A program made the position numbers and the translations under genes. Below, one piece after another: positions 7,625 to 15,800 of a stretch of 32,934 bases of DNA. This DNA comes from an uncultured Lachnospiraceae bacterium. GTDB lineage: Bacteria; Bacillota; Clostridia; Lachnospirales; Lachnospiraceae. The number at the start of each line of letters is the position of its first letter. Position 1 is the stretch's first letter. The notes beneath the pieces are model-generated. The model worked only from the letters and a program-made list of their open reading frames with translations, was not told the origin of the DNA and did not search any database. The DNA lies in assembly GCA_910586615.1 (NCBI GenBank), contig CAJUJP010000036.1, positions 1-32,934 on the forward strand, written 5' to 3'.

Positions 7625-7687
7625 CAAAGGCGTTCATTTTTAGAGCAGGAATCACCTGCCCTTAAAACGGATGTCTTTGTTTTTTTT
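7625..7687 (+). terminator. Leader attenuator in front of the split glutamate synthase
   Basis: The RNA can fold as CAAAGGCGTTC with GGATGTCTTTG (11 pairs including GU), then TTTTTAG with CTTAAAA (one mismatch), then GCAGG with CCTGC around the loop AATCA. Eight U residues (7680-7687) follow directly. This is a long intrinsic terminator sitting only about 7 nt into the transcript and 30 bp before the first start codon, which implies conditional readthrough. The ANTAR protein encoded at the end of this operon is the natural candidate antiterminator. The usual ANTAR two-hairpin hexaloop pattern is not evident. Confidence 0.75.
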
Positions 7688-7717
7688 GATTTATTGTGAA
7701 AGGAAGGTGCAAGACTT

Positions 7718-8812
7718 ATGAAACTCGAAGGTCAAGTAAAAATCCCCTCCGGATGTGCAATCTCAGCAGCAATTTCCAAAGACGGAAATAAGATGTCCGG
7801 TGAGATGATCATAAATTCCATGAAGCCCATGCATGACCGTTCCAACGGACTGGGCGGCGGTTTTGCCGGTTATGGCATTTACCCTGAATATAAAGATTTC
7901 TATGCATTACATATGTTTTTTGATTGCCGTGATACGCGTAAAGAATGCGAAGCTTTCCTAAAGGAGCGCTTTGAAATTGTCCATTCAGAAATCATTCCAA
8001 CCCGAAAAATTCCGGCAATTACAGACGAACCGATCATCTGGAGATATTTTGCTGCACCGTTAAAATCTGTTCTTGTATCTTTACAGTTAGAAGAAAAAGA
8101 GTTTGTCGCCAAAACAGTTATGAAGATCAATGCCGAAATGTCCGGCGCTTATGTCTTTTCCAGCGGTAAGAACATGGGCGCGTTCAAGGCGGTAGGGTTT
8201 CCGGAAGATGTGGGTGTCTTTTATAAATTAGAAGAATATGAAGGATATTCCTGGACGGCACATGGACGTTATCCGACAAATACTCCCGGCTGGTGGGGCG
8301 GCGCGCATCCGTTTACACTGCTTGACTATTCCGTCGTACATAACGGAGAAATTTCTTCCTATGATGCGAACCGCCGGTTTATCGAAATGTTTGGCTATAA
8401 ATGTACCCTTCAGACCGATACGGAAGTTATTACCTATATTATGGATTATCTGCTCCGCGTACAGGGACTTACGCTCAACGAAGCCGCAAGTGTAATTGCC
8501 GCTCCGTTCTGGAGTACCATTGCGGCCAAAACAGATTTCGAAGATCAGAAGAAACATACCTACCTTAGAACTATGTTTCCAAGCCTTCTGATTACCGGCC
8601 CCTTCTCCATTGTTTTAGGATTCGAAGGAGGATTAATGGCTCTGAATGACCGTCTGAAACTTCGCTCGATGGTTGTTGGCGAAAAGGATGACACGGTATT
8701 CATTGCCAGTGAAGAAGCGGCTATCCGAAGCATGGCGCCAAATGCGGAAAACATATGGTCTCCCTCAGGTGGTGAACCTGTCGTCATTAAGGTAAAGGAA
8801 GGTGCGTTTTAA
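7718..8812 (+). CDS. Glutamate synthase, separate glutamine amidotransferase subunit
   Basis: This class II glutamine amidotransferase releases ammonia from glutamine for the synthase encoded by the next gene. It corresponds to the N-terminal domain of large GltB, here as a 364-aa stand-alone protein. Cys13 in IPSGCAISAAI is the likely nucleophile after removal of 12 residues, an unusual long propeptide. AHGRYPTNTPGWWGGAHPF (about 188-206) and VVHNGEISSYDANRRF (about 213-228) are the expected substrate-binding segments. The RBS is AAGGAAGGTG. Its stop overlaps the next start by one base (TAATG), so the two are translationally coupled. The same three-protein organisation is used by archaeal-type glutamate synthases and by N-methylglutamate synthase (MgsABC), which is the main alternative function. 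Confidence 0.88.
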   Translation: MKLEGQVKIPSGCAISAAISKDGNKMSGEMIINSMKPMHDRSNGLGGGFAGYGIYPEYKDFYALHMFFDCRDTRKECEAFLKERFEIVHSEIIPTRKIPAITDEPIIWRYFAAPLKSVLVSLQLEEKEFVAKTVMKINAEMSGAYVFSSGKNMGAFKAVGFPEDVGVFYKLEEYEGYSWTAHGRYPTNTPGWWGGAHPFTLLDYSVVHNGEISSYDANRRFIEMFGYKCTLQTDTEVITYIMDYLLRVQGLTLNEAASVIAAPFWSTIAAKTDFEDQKKHTYLRTMFPSLLITGPFSIVLGFEGGLMALNDRLKLRSMVVGEKDDTVFIASEEAAIRSMAPNAENIWSPSGGEPVVIKVKEGAF

Positions 8813-10317
8813 TGAGTATAGAATTTATTTATCCGGAATTTGAAGTAATTAGAAATGAAAGCAGATGCATTTCCTGTCGTGTATGCGAACAGCAATGCGC
8901 TAATGAAGTCCACAGTTACGATGAAAAACACAAAATTATGAAGTGCGACGAATCAAAATGCGTAAACTGCCAACGCTGTGTTTCCTTCTGTCCTGTAAGA
9001 GCCTTAAAAATTGTAAAAAGCGACTGCACCCTGCGTGAAAACGCCAACTGGTCAGCCCAGACAGTGAAAGAAATATACAAACAGGCAAACAGCGGCGGCG
9101 TTCTTTTGTCATCCATGGGTAATCCAAACTCTCTCCCCGTTTATTGGGACAAAATCCTGATCAACGCTTCACAGGTAACGAACCCTTCCATTGATCCATT
9201 GCGGGAACCGATGGAAACCAGAGTTTATCTCGGAAAGAAACCGTCAAAAGTACACCGCACAAAAGAGGGAACCTTAGACTGTAAACTGCCTCCGCAGCTG
9301 GAACTGTCTATGCCGGTTATGTTCTCTGCCATGAGCTACGGCTCTATCAGCTACAATGCCCATAAGTCTCTCGCACTTGCAGCAACAGAACTTGGAATTT
9401 TGTATAACACCGGTGAAGGTGGGCTACATGAAGATTTTTACTGCTATGGAGAAAATACCGTCGTACAGGTCGCTTCCGGCCGTTTTGGTGTCCATGCAGA
9501 TTATCTGAAGGCAGGCGCAGCTATTGAGATCAAAATAGGACAAGGTGCAAAACCAGGGATCGGGGGACATCTTCCCGGTGCAAAAATCGTAGGTGATATA
9601 TCCCGTACCCGTATGATCCCTGAAGGATCCGATGCCATTTCCCCCGCGCCCCACCATGATATTTATTCCATTGAAGATTTGCGTCAGCTTGTTTTCTCTC
9701 TAAAAGAAGCTGCCGAATATAAAAAACCGGTAATCGTAAAAGTCGCTGCCGTACATAACATTGCAGCAATCGCGAGCGGCATTGCCCGAAGCGGAGCTGA
9801 CATCATCGCCATTGATGGATTTCGCGGCGGTACCGGAGCCGCCCCTACCAGGATCAGAGATCATGTAGGCATTCCCATTGAGCTGGCGCTGGCAGCTGTT
9901 GATCAGAGACTTCGGGATGAAGGTATCCGCAACAATGTGTCTCTTATAGTCGGCGGCAGTATAAGAAGTGCGGCAGATGTGGTAAAAGCCATTGCTCTTG
10001 GCGCAGATGCCTGCTATGTAGCTACTGTCGCCCTGCTTGCTCTCGGCTGCCATCTGTGCCGTACCTGCCAGAGCGGTAAATGTAACTGGGGAATCGCAAC
10101 CCAGCAGCCGGAACTTGTGAAAAGACTTGATCCGGCAACGGGCAGCAACCGCCTGATCAATCTGATGACCGCATGGAAACACGAAATAAAAGAATTAATG
10201 GGCGGCATGGGAATCAATTCCATCGAGGCTTTGCGTGGAAACCGTCTGATGCTCCGCGGTATCGGCTTAACTGAAAAAGAACTGGAAATACTGGGCATCT
10301 CTCACGCCGGAGAATGA
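8812..10317 (+). CDS. Glutamate synthase FMN subunit with N-terminal 2[4Fe-4S] ferredoxin domain
   Basis: It is the catalytic synthase subunit, combining 2-oxoglutarate and ammonia with reducing power to make glutamate. Residues 19-29 (Cys19, 22, 25, 29) and 50-60 (Cys50, 53, 56, 60) are two bacterial ferredoxin motifs. The FMN-binding barrel follows, with MFSAMSYGSISYNAHKSL, GQGAKPGIGGHLPGAKI, SPAPHHDIYSIEDL and IDGFRGGTGAAPTRIRDHVG. Near the C-terminus Cys413, 416, 419 and 424 (CHLCRTCQSGKC) occupy the place of the 3Fe-4S cluster ligands. No GltD (NADPH-binding small subunit) gene is present, so electrons probably come from reduced ferredoxin through the built-in clusters. The 501-aa length suits the short, archaeal-type form. 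It overlaps the previous gene by one base. Confidence 0.9.
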   Translation: MSIEFIYPEFEVIRNESRCISCRVCEQQCANEVHSYDEKHKIMKCDESKCVNCQRCVSFCPVRALKIVKSDCTLRENANWSAQTVKEIYKQANSGGVLLSSMGNPNSLPVYWDKILINASQVTNPSIDPLREPMETRVYLGKKPSKVHRTKEGTLDCKLPPQLELSMPVMFSAMSYGSISYNAHKSLALAATELGILYNTGEGGLHEDFYCYGENTVVQVASGRFGVHADYLKAGAAIEIKIGQGAKPGIGGHLPGAKIVGDISRTRMIPEGSDAISPAPHHDIYSIEDLRQLVFSLKEAAEYKKPVIVKVAAVHNIAAIASGIARSGADIIAIDGFRGGTGAAPTRIRDHVGIPIELALAAVDQRLRDEGIRNNVSLIVGGSIRSAADVVKAIALGADACYVATVALLALGCHLCRTCQSGKCNWGIATQQPELVKRLDPATGSNRLINLMTAWKHEIKELMGGMGINSIEALRGNRLMLRGIGLTEKELEILGISHAGE

Positions 10318-10394
10318 TAAGAAAACGAACAAAGCTTGTTTTCGGGATTCACTGGTACAAAAACATAAACAAATTCGAGGAGGTATGGTATAAT

Positions 10395-11117
10395 ATGCAA
10401 ACCATTGATGCTGCAAATTTGGATTATAAAGCTGTGAATAAGGCATTGCGTGAAGCAGGAAACGATTGCATCATCGAAGGCTGCTGCGGTCAGAGATTTA
10501 TTGCTGCCGGCATGTCTGACAAGAACCTTACAATTAACGGCATACCGGGTAATGCACTGGGCGCGTACTTAAACAATGCCAATATTACTGTAAATGCAAA
10601 TGCACAGGACGCTGTGGGCGATACCATGAATGAAGGAAAGATTCTGATTCATGGCAATATCGGCGACGCTGCCGGTTATGCCATGCGCGGCGGCAAAATC
10701 TATGTAAAAGGCAACGCCGGCTACCGCGCCGGAATCCATATGAAGGCTTACAAAGAAAAAATTCCCGTTATGATCATCGGGGGATGTGCCGGAAGTTTCC
10801 TTGGAGAATATCAGGCGGGAGGCGTAATCATTGTCCTTGGACTTCATAAAGACAGCAAACACATTGTAGGCAATTTCCCCTGTACCGGAATGCATGGAGG
10901 TAAAATGTTCCTGCGCGGCAGCTGTGAAAATATTCATTTTCCCAAACAGGTTACTGCCAGGTGCGCGTCCGCAGAGGAATTAAATGAAATACGGGAGTAT
11001 CTGTCTGAATACTGCTCAGACTTCGGTTATTCTGAGGACGAACTTTTATCCGGCTCTTTTACGGTCATTACACCAGACAGTAAAAACCCGTACAAACAGA
11101 TGTATGTAGCAAATTAA
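10395..11117 (+). CDS. Glutamate synthase GXGXG (alpha-helix/beta-coil) subunit
   Basis: This is the third piece of a split GltB, the right-handed beta-helix built of repeating G-x-x-G-x-x-x-G turns. Examples are GNIGDAAGYAMRGGKIYVKG, GNAGYRAGIHM and GCAGSFLGEYQAGGVIIVLG. In complete glutamate synthases this domain is structural and helps hold the ammonia channel. The 240-aa form starting MQTIDAANLD is preferred because GAGGAGG lies 11 bp upstream. The longer frame begins inside the end of the preceding gene and adds 27 residues outside the family pattern. The gene lies 77 bp after the FMN subunit and 18 bp before the glutamine synthetase gene. Confidence 0.88.
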   Translation: MQTIDAANLDYKAVNKALREAGNDCIIEGCCGQRFIAAGMSDKNLTINGIPGNALGAYLNNANITVNANAQDAVGDTMNEGKILIHGNIGDAAGYAMRGGKIYVKGNAGYRAGIHMKAYKEKIPVMIIGGCAGSFLGEYQAGGVIIVLGLHKDSKHIVGNFPCTGMHGGKMFLRGSCENIHFPKQVTARCASAEELNEIREYLSEYCSDFGYSEDELLSGSFTVITPDSKNPYKQMYVAN

Positions 11118-11135
11118 AAGAAAGTAGGTAGGCTT

Positions 11136-12347
11136 ATGAAGTATTCAAAAGAAGAGGTCATCCAGTATGTGCGTGAAGAAGATGTAAAATTCATCCGCCT
11201 CGCTTTTTGCGATGTATTCGGCAGACAGAAAAACATATCCATTATGCCGCAGGAACTTTCCCGCGCTTTTGAATATGGCATCGCCATTGATGCATCCGCC
11301 ATCGCCGGTTTTGGCGATGAAAACCATTCTGATCTGTTTCTGCATCCTGAAGCAGACACCCTGGTGCCTCTGCCATGGAGACCGGAGCATGGACGTGTAG
11401 TAAGAATGTTCTGCAGCATTACTTATCCAAATGGAAAGATATTTGAATGTGATACGCGTTCTATTTTAAAAAATGCGATTCAAAAAGCGAAAATTGCCGG
11501 ATATCAGTTTTTCTTTGGCGCAGAGCAGGAGTTTTACCTGTTCAAACTGGATGACAATGGAAATCCGACCAGAGAACCTTATGATAATGCAACTTATATG
11601 GACATCGCCCCGGAAGACAAAGGTGAGAATATCCGCCGCGAAGTATGCCTGACTCTGGAACAGATGGGAATACAGCCGGAAAGCTCACATCACGAAGAAG
11701 GACCTGGACAAAACGAAATTGATCTTCGCTACTCTGATCCTCTGACCGCCGCAGACAACGCCATGACGTTCCAGACGGTTGTAAAAACAATTGCCCGGCG
11801 GAACGGCCTTTGTGCTGATTTCAGCCCGAAACCATTGGAAGACAAACCGGGAAACGGCTTTCATATCAACATATCAGTCAAATCATCTGATGATGCAGAC
11901 AATATGAAATACCTGATTGCAGGTATTTTGGATAAAATTGCTGATATGACAGTATTTTTAAATTCAACCGAAAGTTCCTATTGTCGTTTTGGCAGCAACA
12001 AAGCGCCAAAATATATTTCCTGGTCCAGCGAGAACCGTTCACAGCTTGTAAGAATCCCTGCCGCTGTCGGTGAATACCGTCGTGTTGAACTTCGTTCTCC
12101 TGATCCGGCCGCAAATACTTATCTGATATTTGCCCTGATAATTTATGCCATTCTTGACGGGATTGAGAATAAACTAGAGCCGCCGGCCTCAACGGATCTC
12201 AATCTGTATAAAGCAGATGCCGATACCCTTGCCAGTTTTGAACAGTTGCCCGGCAATCTTAAATCCGCCTGCGCAGTAGCTGCAAACAGCAGTTTTATCA
12301 AAAAAAACATACCAGATGCTATATTAGACATCTATTGTAATAGATAA
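11136..12347 (+). CDS. glnA: Glutamine synthetase type I-like, short form
   Basis: It belongs to the GSI fold family and is predicted to make glutamine, or possibly another gamma-glutamyl amide, from glutamate and ATP. Visible motifs are FCDVFGRQKNISI (the catalytic Asp loop, about 24-36), GAEQEFYLF (Glu130/132), SHHEEGPGQNEIDLRY (about 184-199), GNGFHINIS (His243), ENRSQLVRIP and RRVELRSPDPAANTYL. At 403 aa it is clearly shorter than the usual 440-470 and lacks an adenylylation-loop region, as in some Gram-positive short GSI proteins. The RBS AAGTAGGTAGG is moderate. In methylotrophs a GS-like enzyme (GmaS) sits beside the homologous MgsABC trio and makes gamma-glutamylmethylamide, so substrate identity is not fully certain. 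The presence of Amt, GlnN and the ANTAR gene favours ordinary ammonium assimilation. Confidence 0.85.
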   Translation: MKYSKEEVIQYVREEDVKFIRLAFCDVFGRQKNISIMPQELSRAFEYGIAIDASAIAGFGDENHSDLFLHPEADTLVPLPWRPEHGRVVRMFCSITYPNGKIFECDTRSILKNAIQKAKIAGYQFFFGAEQEFYLFKLDDNGNPTREPYDNATYMDIAPEDKGENIRREVCLTLEQMGIQPESSHHEEGPGQNEIDLRYSDPLTAADNAMTFQTVVKTIARRNGLCADFSPKPLEDKPGNGFHINISVKSSDDADNMKYLIAGILDKIADMTVFLNSTESSYCRFGSNKAPKYISWSSENRSQLVRIPAAVGEYRRVELRSPDPAANTYLIFALIIYAILDGIENKLEPPASTDLNLYKADADTLASFEQLPGNLKSACAVAANSSFIKKNIPDAILDIYCNR

Positions 12348-12378
12348 TTTGAGCCAAAGAAAAAGAAGGAGGTGCAAA

Positions 12379-12963
12379 ATGAGTTTAAGAGAACGGGTTT
12401 ACAGTATACTCTTTGTGTCTGCAACAGATAATTTCACCTCTGCCTTTGCCGACCTGCTCCCCGAAACAAAATATTCCCCGATTCATACTGCTTCCAGTGT
12501 CAGCGCCGCCAAACGGATACTCGCCGAAAAAACATTTGATTTTGTCATCATCAATGCACCTTTGCCTGACGATATCGGTACCCGATTTGCAATTGACACC
12601 TGTACCAGTAAGCAATCCGTTGTGCTGCTTTTGATAAAAAGCGATATACATGCCGGTATTCACGATAAGGTCGTCGAATACGGTGTATTCACATTGCCAA
12701 AACCGACATCAAAGCCAACCATGATACATGCCCTTAGCTGGATGGAAAGCGCCAGAGAGCGGTTGAGACAATTTGAAAAGAAAACTCTGTCTATCAAAGA
12801 AAAAATGGCAGAAATCCGTGTTGTCAACAAGGCAAAATGGATTTTAATCAGTGAATTAAAAATGAACGAACCCGATGCTCACCGTTATATTGAAAAACAG
12901 GCAATGGATCGCTGCGTTACAAAGCAAACCATTGCCGAAGAAATTATTAAGACTTATATGTAG
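12379..12963 (+). CDS. ANTAR-domain RNA-binding antiterminator with degenerate receiver
   Basis: ANTAR proteins bind nascent RNA hairpins and prevent intrinsic termination. The C-terminal domain (about 138-194) has the family pattern KAKWILISELKMNEPDAHRY followed by IEKQAMDR. The N-terminal 115 residues have a response-regulator fold. However, the phosphoacceptor aspartate is Asn59 (FVIINAPLPDD), and the acidic pair normally found after the first strand is VSATD. The switch lysine survives (LPKP). It is therefore probably not phosphorylated and may sense a ligand or partner, conceivably the P-II state. The start at 12379 follows AAGGAGGTG; ten extra codons upstream lack such a site. It is the last gene of the plus-strand operon, whose leader and divergent neighbour both contain terminators. 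Confidence 0.9.
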   Translation: MSLRERVYSILFVSATDNFTSAFADLLPETKYSPIHTASSVSAAKRILAEKTFDFVIINAPLPDDIGTRFAIDTCTSKQSVVLLLIKSDIHAGIHDKVVEYGVFTLPKPTSKPTMIHALSWMESARERLRQFEKKTLSIKEKMAEIRVVNKAKWILISELKMNEPDAHRYIEKQAMDRCVTKQTIAEEIIKTYM

Positions 12964-13009
12964 TCTCGCCCAGCCTTTCATAAGCACCTTGCGACACTCA
13001 AACCATTCC

Positions 13010-13039
13010 GCCGGGCAATTGACAAATCAAAATCCCGGC
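13010..13039. terminator. Possible convergent-gene hairpin
   Basis: GCCGGG at 13010-13015 pairs with CCCGGC at 13034-13039, and TTGA/TCAA pair inside. It lies in the 80 bp between the convergent ends of the ANTAR gene and the guanylyltransferase gene. No U-tract follows on either strand, so its efficiency as a terminator is doubtful. Confidence 0.4.
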
Positions 13040-13043
13040 TGGA

Positions 13044-14366
13044 TCACCGGCTGACGGGCAGTTCTATTTTCACCTTATCATGCACGCTGATCTCTGAGCC
13101 GATCTGCACTTCGACCACCTGCAGCTTCGTATCTGCCACAATCGTGTGAGGCACGCCTGCCGGCATTTGAATCACATCTCCCGCGTTCACCTGACGTTCC
13201 TCGCCGTCCACAATGGTGCGGCCTTTTCCGTCCACCACGGTCCACACCTCATCCCGCAGCGCATGGCTGTGATAGTTCATGGCATGGCCGGGGTTCAGTG
13301 TCACTTTAATGGTCATACTGCCCTCTTCAATGTCGATAACCCGAAAGCTTCCCCATGATTTCTCCGCAAACATGATCTGCTGATCAATCTCGTCCACATA
13401 GGGTTTGATATAACTGGACTGCGCTTTATCCGATACAAGAATCCCTTCCGGACTGGCCGCCACCACCATGTCTTTCAGTCCCATGCAGAGTACAGGCACA
13501 TTCAGTTCATTGACCACATGCACATTCATGCAATGCTCATTCAGAATAGCCTTTCCAATACTGCTGCTCTCCATGGCCTCCGTCAGTGTATTCCATGTCC
13601 CCATGTCTTTCCACATGCCGGCAAAGCGCATGACCTCGATCTGCTGTTCATGTTCCACAACCGCATAATCAAAACTGATCTTCTTAAGGGAATCATATCT
13701 GTCAAAAAGATCCTGATAATCCGTAAACTCAATCAACTCATGGGCACGCTGCAGTACATAGCCCAGACGGAAAGCGAAAACGCCCCCATTCCAGAGCGCC
13801 CCCTGGTCAATATATTCCCTGGCCGTCTCTTCCGCAGGTTTTTCCTTAAACATCGCCACTCTGCTGATCTGGTCTTTGCCCTCCGGAATGATATATCCAT
13901 ATTTGGCGCTGGGATAAGTCGGCTCGATTCCCATCAGCACAAGATGAGCTTCACTTTCCGCAGCACGCCTGCCCAATTCCTGCAGAGCCTGGAAATAATC
14001 TTCTTCCACATAAGGATCTACCGGACAGACAACTACAGCCTCATCCTCCGCTACGCCTCGTACATCATGCAGATAAGCCGCCGCCAGTGCGATTGCCGGA
14101 AAAGTGTCCCGGCGGCAGGGTTCCACACTGATACCCACGTTTTCCCCAAGCTGGTTGTGTATAGCGGATACCTGGGATTTGGAAGTGGCAATGGTAACCG
14201 CCGCATCCGCATCCACCGAGCAAATCTGCCTGTACACCCGCTGAACCATGGATTCATAGCTGCCGTCTTTCGTCTTAAATATTTTAATAAACTGCTTGGA
14301 CCGCATGTCATTGGAAAGCGGCCACAATCGTTTTCCTGATCCGCCCGATAGTAAAACAATATTCAT
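13044..14366 (-). CDS. manC: Mannose-1-phosphate guanylyltransferase with C-terminal cupin
   Basis: It converts mannose-1-phosphate and GTP to GDP-mannose for surface polysaccharides. The N-terminal nucleotidyltransferase carries LSGGSGKRLWPLSNDMRSKQF-like residues (about 5-25), VVCPVDPYVEE, FKEKPAEETAREYI, WNGGVFAFR and FDYAVVEH. The C-terminal 110 residues are a mannose-6-phosphate isomerase type II cupin (NPGHAMNYHSHALRDEVWTVVDG, QMPAGVPHTI), so the protein could also have isomerase activity. The start MNIVLLSGG at 14366 has GGAG 7 bp upstream; an alternative ATG four codons earlier also has an AGGAAG site. The length is 440 aa. It is the last gene after ctpA (45 bp gap). Confidence 0.9.
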   Translation of the reverse strand: MNIVLLSGGSGKRLWPLSNDMRSKQFIKIFKTKDGSYESMVQRVYRQICSVDADAAVTIATSKSQVSAIHNQLGENVGISVEPCRRDTFPAIALAAAYLHDVRGVAEDEAVVVCPVDPYVEEDYFQALQELGRRAAESEAHLVLMGIEPTYPSAKYGYIIPEGKDQISRVAMFKEKPAEETAREYIDQGALWNGGVFAFRLGYVLQRAHELIEFTDYQDLFDRYDSLKKISFDYAVVEHEQQIEVMRFAGMWKDMGTWNTLTEAMESSSIGKAILNEHCMNVHVVNELNVPVLCMGLKDMVVAASPEGILVSDKAQSSYIKPYVDEIDQQIMFAEKSWGSFRVIDIEEGSMTIKVTLNPGHAMNYHSHALRDEVWTVVDGKGRTIVDGEERQVNAGDVIQMPAGVPHTIVADTKLQVVEVQIGSEISVHDKVKIELPVSR

Positions 14367-14411
14367 AATAATCTCCATGCATATTACTTCCTGAAACGTT
14401 CCTTTTCCAGG

Positions 14412-15800
14412 CTACTTGATCATCCTGCTGATCTCCTGCTTCGCACGTTCCAGCTGATTATCCACCTGATCCTCATAAAATGCGTCGCTGTCAAACTCGC
14501 ATTCAATATCCGGCTCGATGCCGATTCCGTGAATGTTGTTTCCTTTCGGGGTGAAGTAGGAACTGATCGTCAGCTTCAACGCCGTTCCGTCCGTCAGCGG
14601 CAGCACGCGCTGTACGATACCTTTTCCGAAAGTTGTGGTGCCGATCAGCGTTCCTTTATCATAGTCTTTAATGGCTCCCGCAAGGATCTCGGAAGCGCTG
14701 GCTGAGTTGCCGTTGATCAAAACCACCATGGGAATCTGCAGTTCACGTTTACCGTCACAGGTATATTCGTCCCTTTCTCCGTATTTGTCTTCTGTATATA
14801 CGATCAGCCCTTTCGGCAAAATCGAACGCGCAATGTCTACCACCACCGGAAGGCTGCCGCCCGGATTGCTGCGCAGATCCAGAATCAGTCCTTTTGCATC
14901 AGACCCCTTGATAACTGCCAGCGCTTCCTTAAACTGATCCGTGGTCACCTCGTCAAACTCTGTGATCTGAATATATCCTACCCCGTTATCATACATTTCA
15001 TAATTGACTGTGGGGGATTCTATTTTTCGTCTCTCCACATCTACCTCAAGGTAATCCGTCTCTCCCTCACGGTAAATGGTCAGATGAACGGTAGTTCCCG
15101 CTTCTCCCTTGATTCTGGCAACGATTTCGGACAGATCCAGTCCCTGGATCATCTCTCCGTCCACCAGGTATATAATATCGTTTTCCCGAAGTCCTGCCTC
15201 TTCTGCAGGTGTGTTGGCAATGACACCGTTGACTTTTGCCAGCCCGGTAGCAAGATCAAGCTGCAGATATGCCCCGATGCCGTAGTAGATGCCCTCCGTG
15301 TCCGACATCAGCTGCTGCCATTCTTCCTCCGTATAATAAACGGAATAGGGATCTCCCAGAGAACTTACCAGCCCGGCATACATACCTTCCGTCATCTGCT
15401 CCACATCAATGTCTTCATCTTTATAATAGTATTTGTCGATCACTTCTTCCAGCGCTTCCAGCTTCTCCATAGAGTCATCCGTAAGCACACTGCCCCCGGA
15501 AGCGCCATCGGCGTTTGCCGTTTTGGCCGATCCCTTACCCGCAAGATGATATAGTTTCGTACCCACATAAGCGCAGCTTCCCACCAGCGTGGTAATAATC
15601 ATGCCCACAAGCAGTCCCAGCAGAAATGTCCCGCCGCCTTTGTTCTTCTGTCCGCCTGAAGGTGTACCGGGATACTGCGGCGGTACCGGCGCAGGCTGTT
15701 GATAATAAGGATTATTCATCCCCTGATCTGTATTTCCCCGACTGAAATCGTTGTTATAGTAATGATTGTCTCCGCCTTGCCTCAAAATGTCCCACTCCAT
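14412..15800 (-). CDS. ctpA: C-terminal processing protease, S41 family, membrane-anchored
   Basis: This is a periplasm-side (outer membrane face) serine protease that trims or degrades exported proteins. Residues 1-57 form a cytosolic, Asn/Pro/Gln/Gly-rich tail (NNPYYQQPAPVPPQYPG). Residues 58-80 are one membrane segment (FLLGLLVGMIITTLVGSCAYVG). A PDZ domain covers about 150-240, followed by the S41 core with the Ser368/Lys393 dyad in GNSASASE and TTTFGKGIVQ, the 25-residue spacing known for CtpB/Prc. The ATG at 15800 lacks an RBS; a TTG at codon 6 has GGAGTGG six bases upstream and may be the real start. CtpA-type proteases cleave peptidoglycan hydrolases in several bacteria, which fits its place beside the EnvC-like gene. 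Confidence 0.92.
   Translation of the reverse strand: MEWDILRQGGDNHYYNNDFSRGNTDQGMNNPYYQQPAPVPPQYPGTPSGGQKNKGGGTFLLGLLVGMIITTLVGSCAYVGTKLYHLAGKGSAKTANADGASGGSVLTDDSMEKLEALEEVIDKYYYKDEDIDVEQMTEGMYAGLVSSLGDPYSVYYTEEEWQQLMSDTEGIYYGIGAYLQLDLATGLAKVNGVIANTPAEEAGLRENDIIYLVDGEMIQGLDLSEIVARIKGEAGTTVHLTIYREGETDYLEVDVERRKIESPTVNYEMYDNGVGYIQITEFDEVTTDQFKEALAVIKGSDAKGLILDLRSNPGGSLPVVVDIARSILPKGLIVYTEDKYGERDEYTCDGKRELQIPMVVLINGNSASASEILAGAIKDYDKGTLIGTTTFGKGIVQRVLPLTDGTALKLTISSYFTPKGNNIHGIGIEPDIECEFDSDAFYEDQVDNQLERAKQEISRMIK

Noticed and set aside
7625..7679. Resemblance of the plus leader (CGTTCA … ACGGATGT) to a glutamine (glnA-type) riboswitch
   Set aside because: The second helix and the closing P1 strand after the GGAAGT-like part are missing. 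The segment pairs fully as one terminator hairpin, and that riboswitch class is known from cyanobacteria.
7359..7687. Canonical ANTAR target (two small hairpins with hexaloops carrying A1 and G4)
   Set aside because: The loops seen are TAAAGT, GGAGGAAA and AATCA; none fits. ANTAR control remains only an inference from gene context.
10389..10394. TATAAT just before the GXGXG subunit gene
   Set aside because: There is no -35 at the right distance and it overlaps the RBS-to-start spacer; it is likely chance within an operon.
13518..14339. 273-codon plus-strand open frame opposite manC
   Set aside because: The minus strand carries a full, motif-supported guanylyltransferase; the plus frame has no family resemblance and is a shadow.
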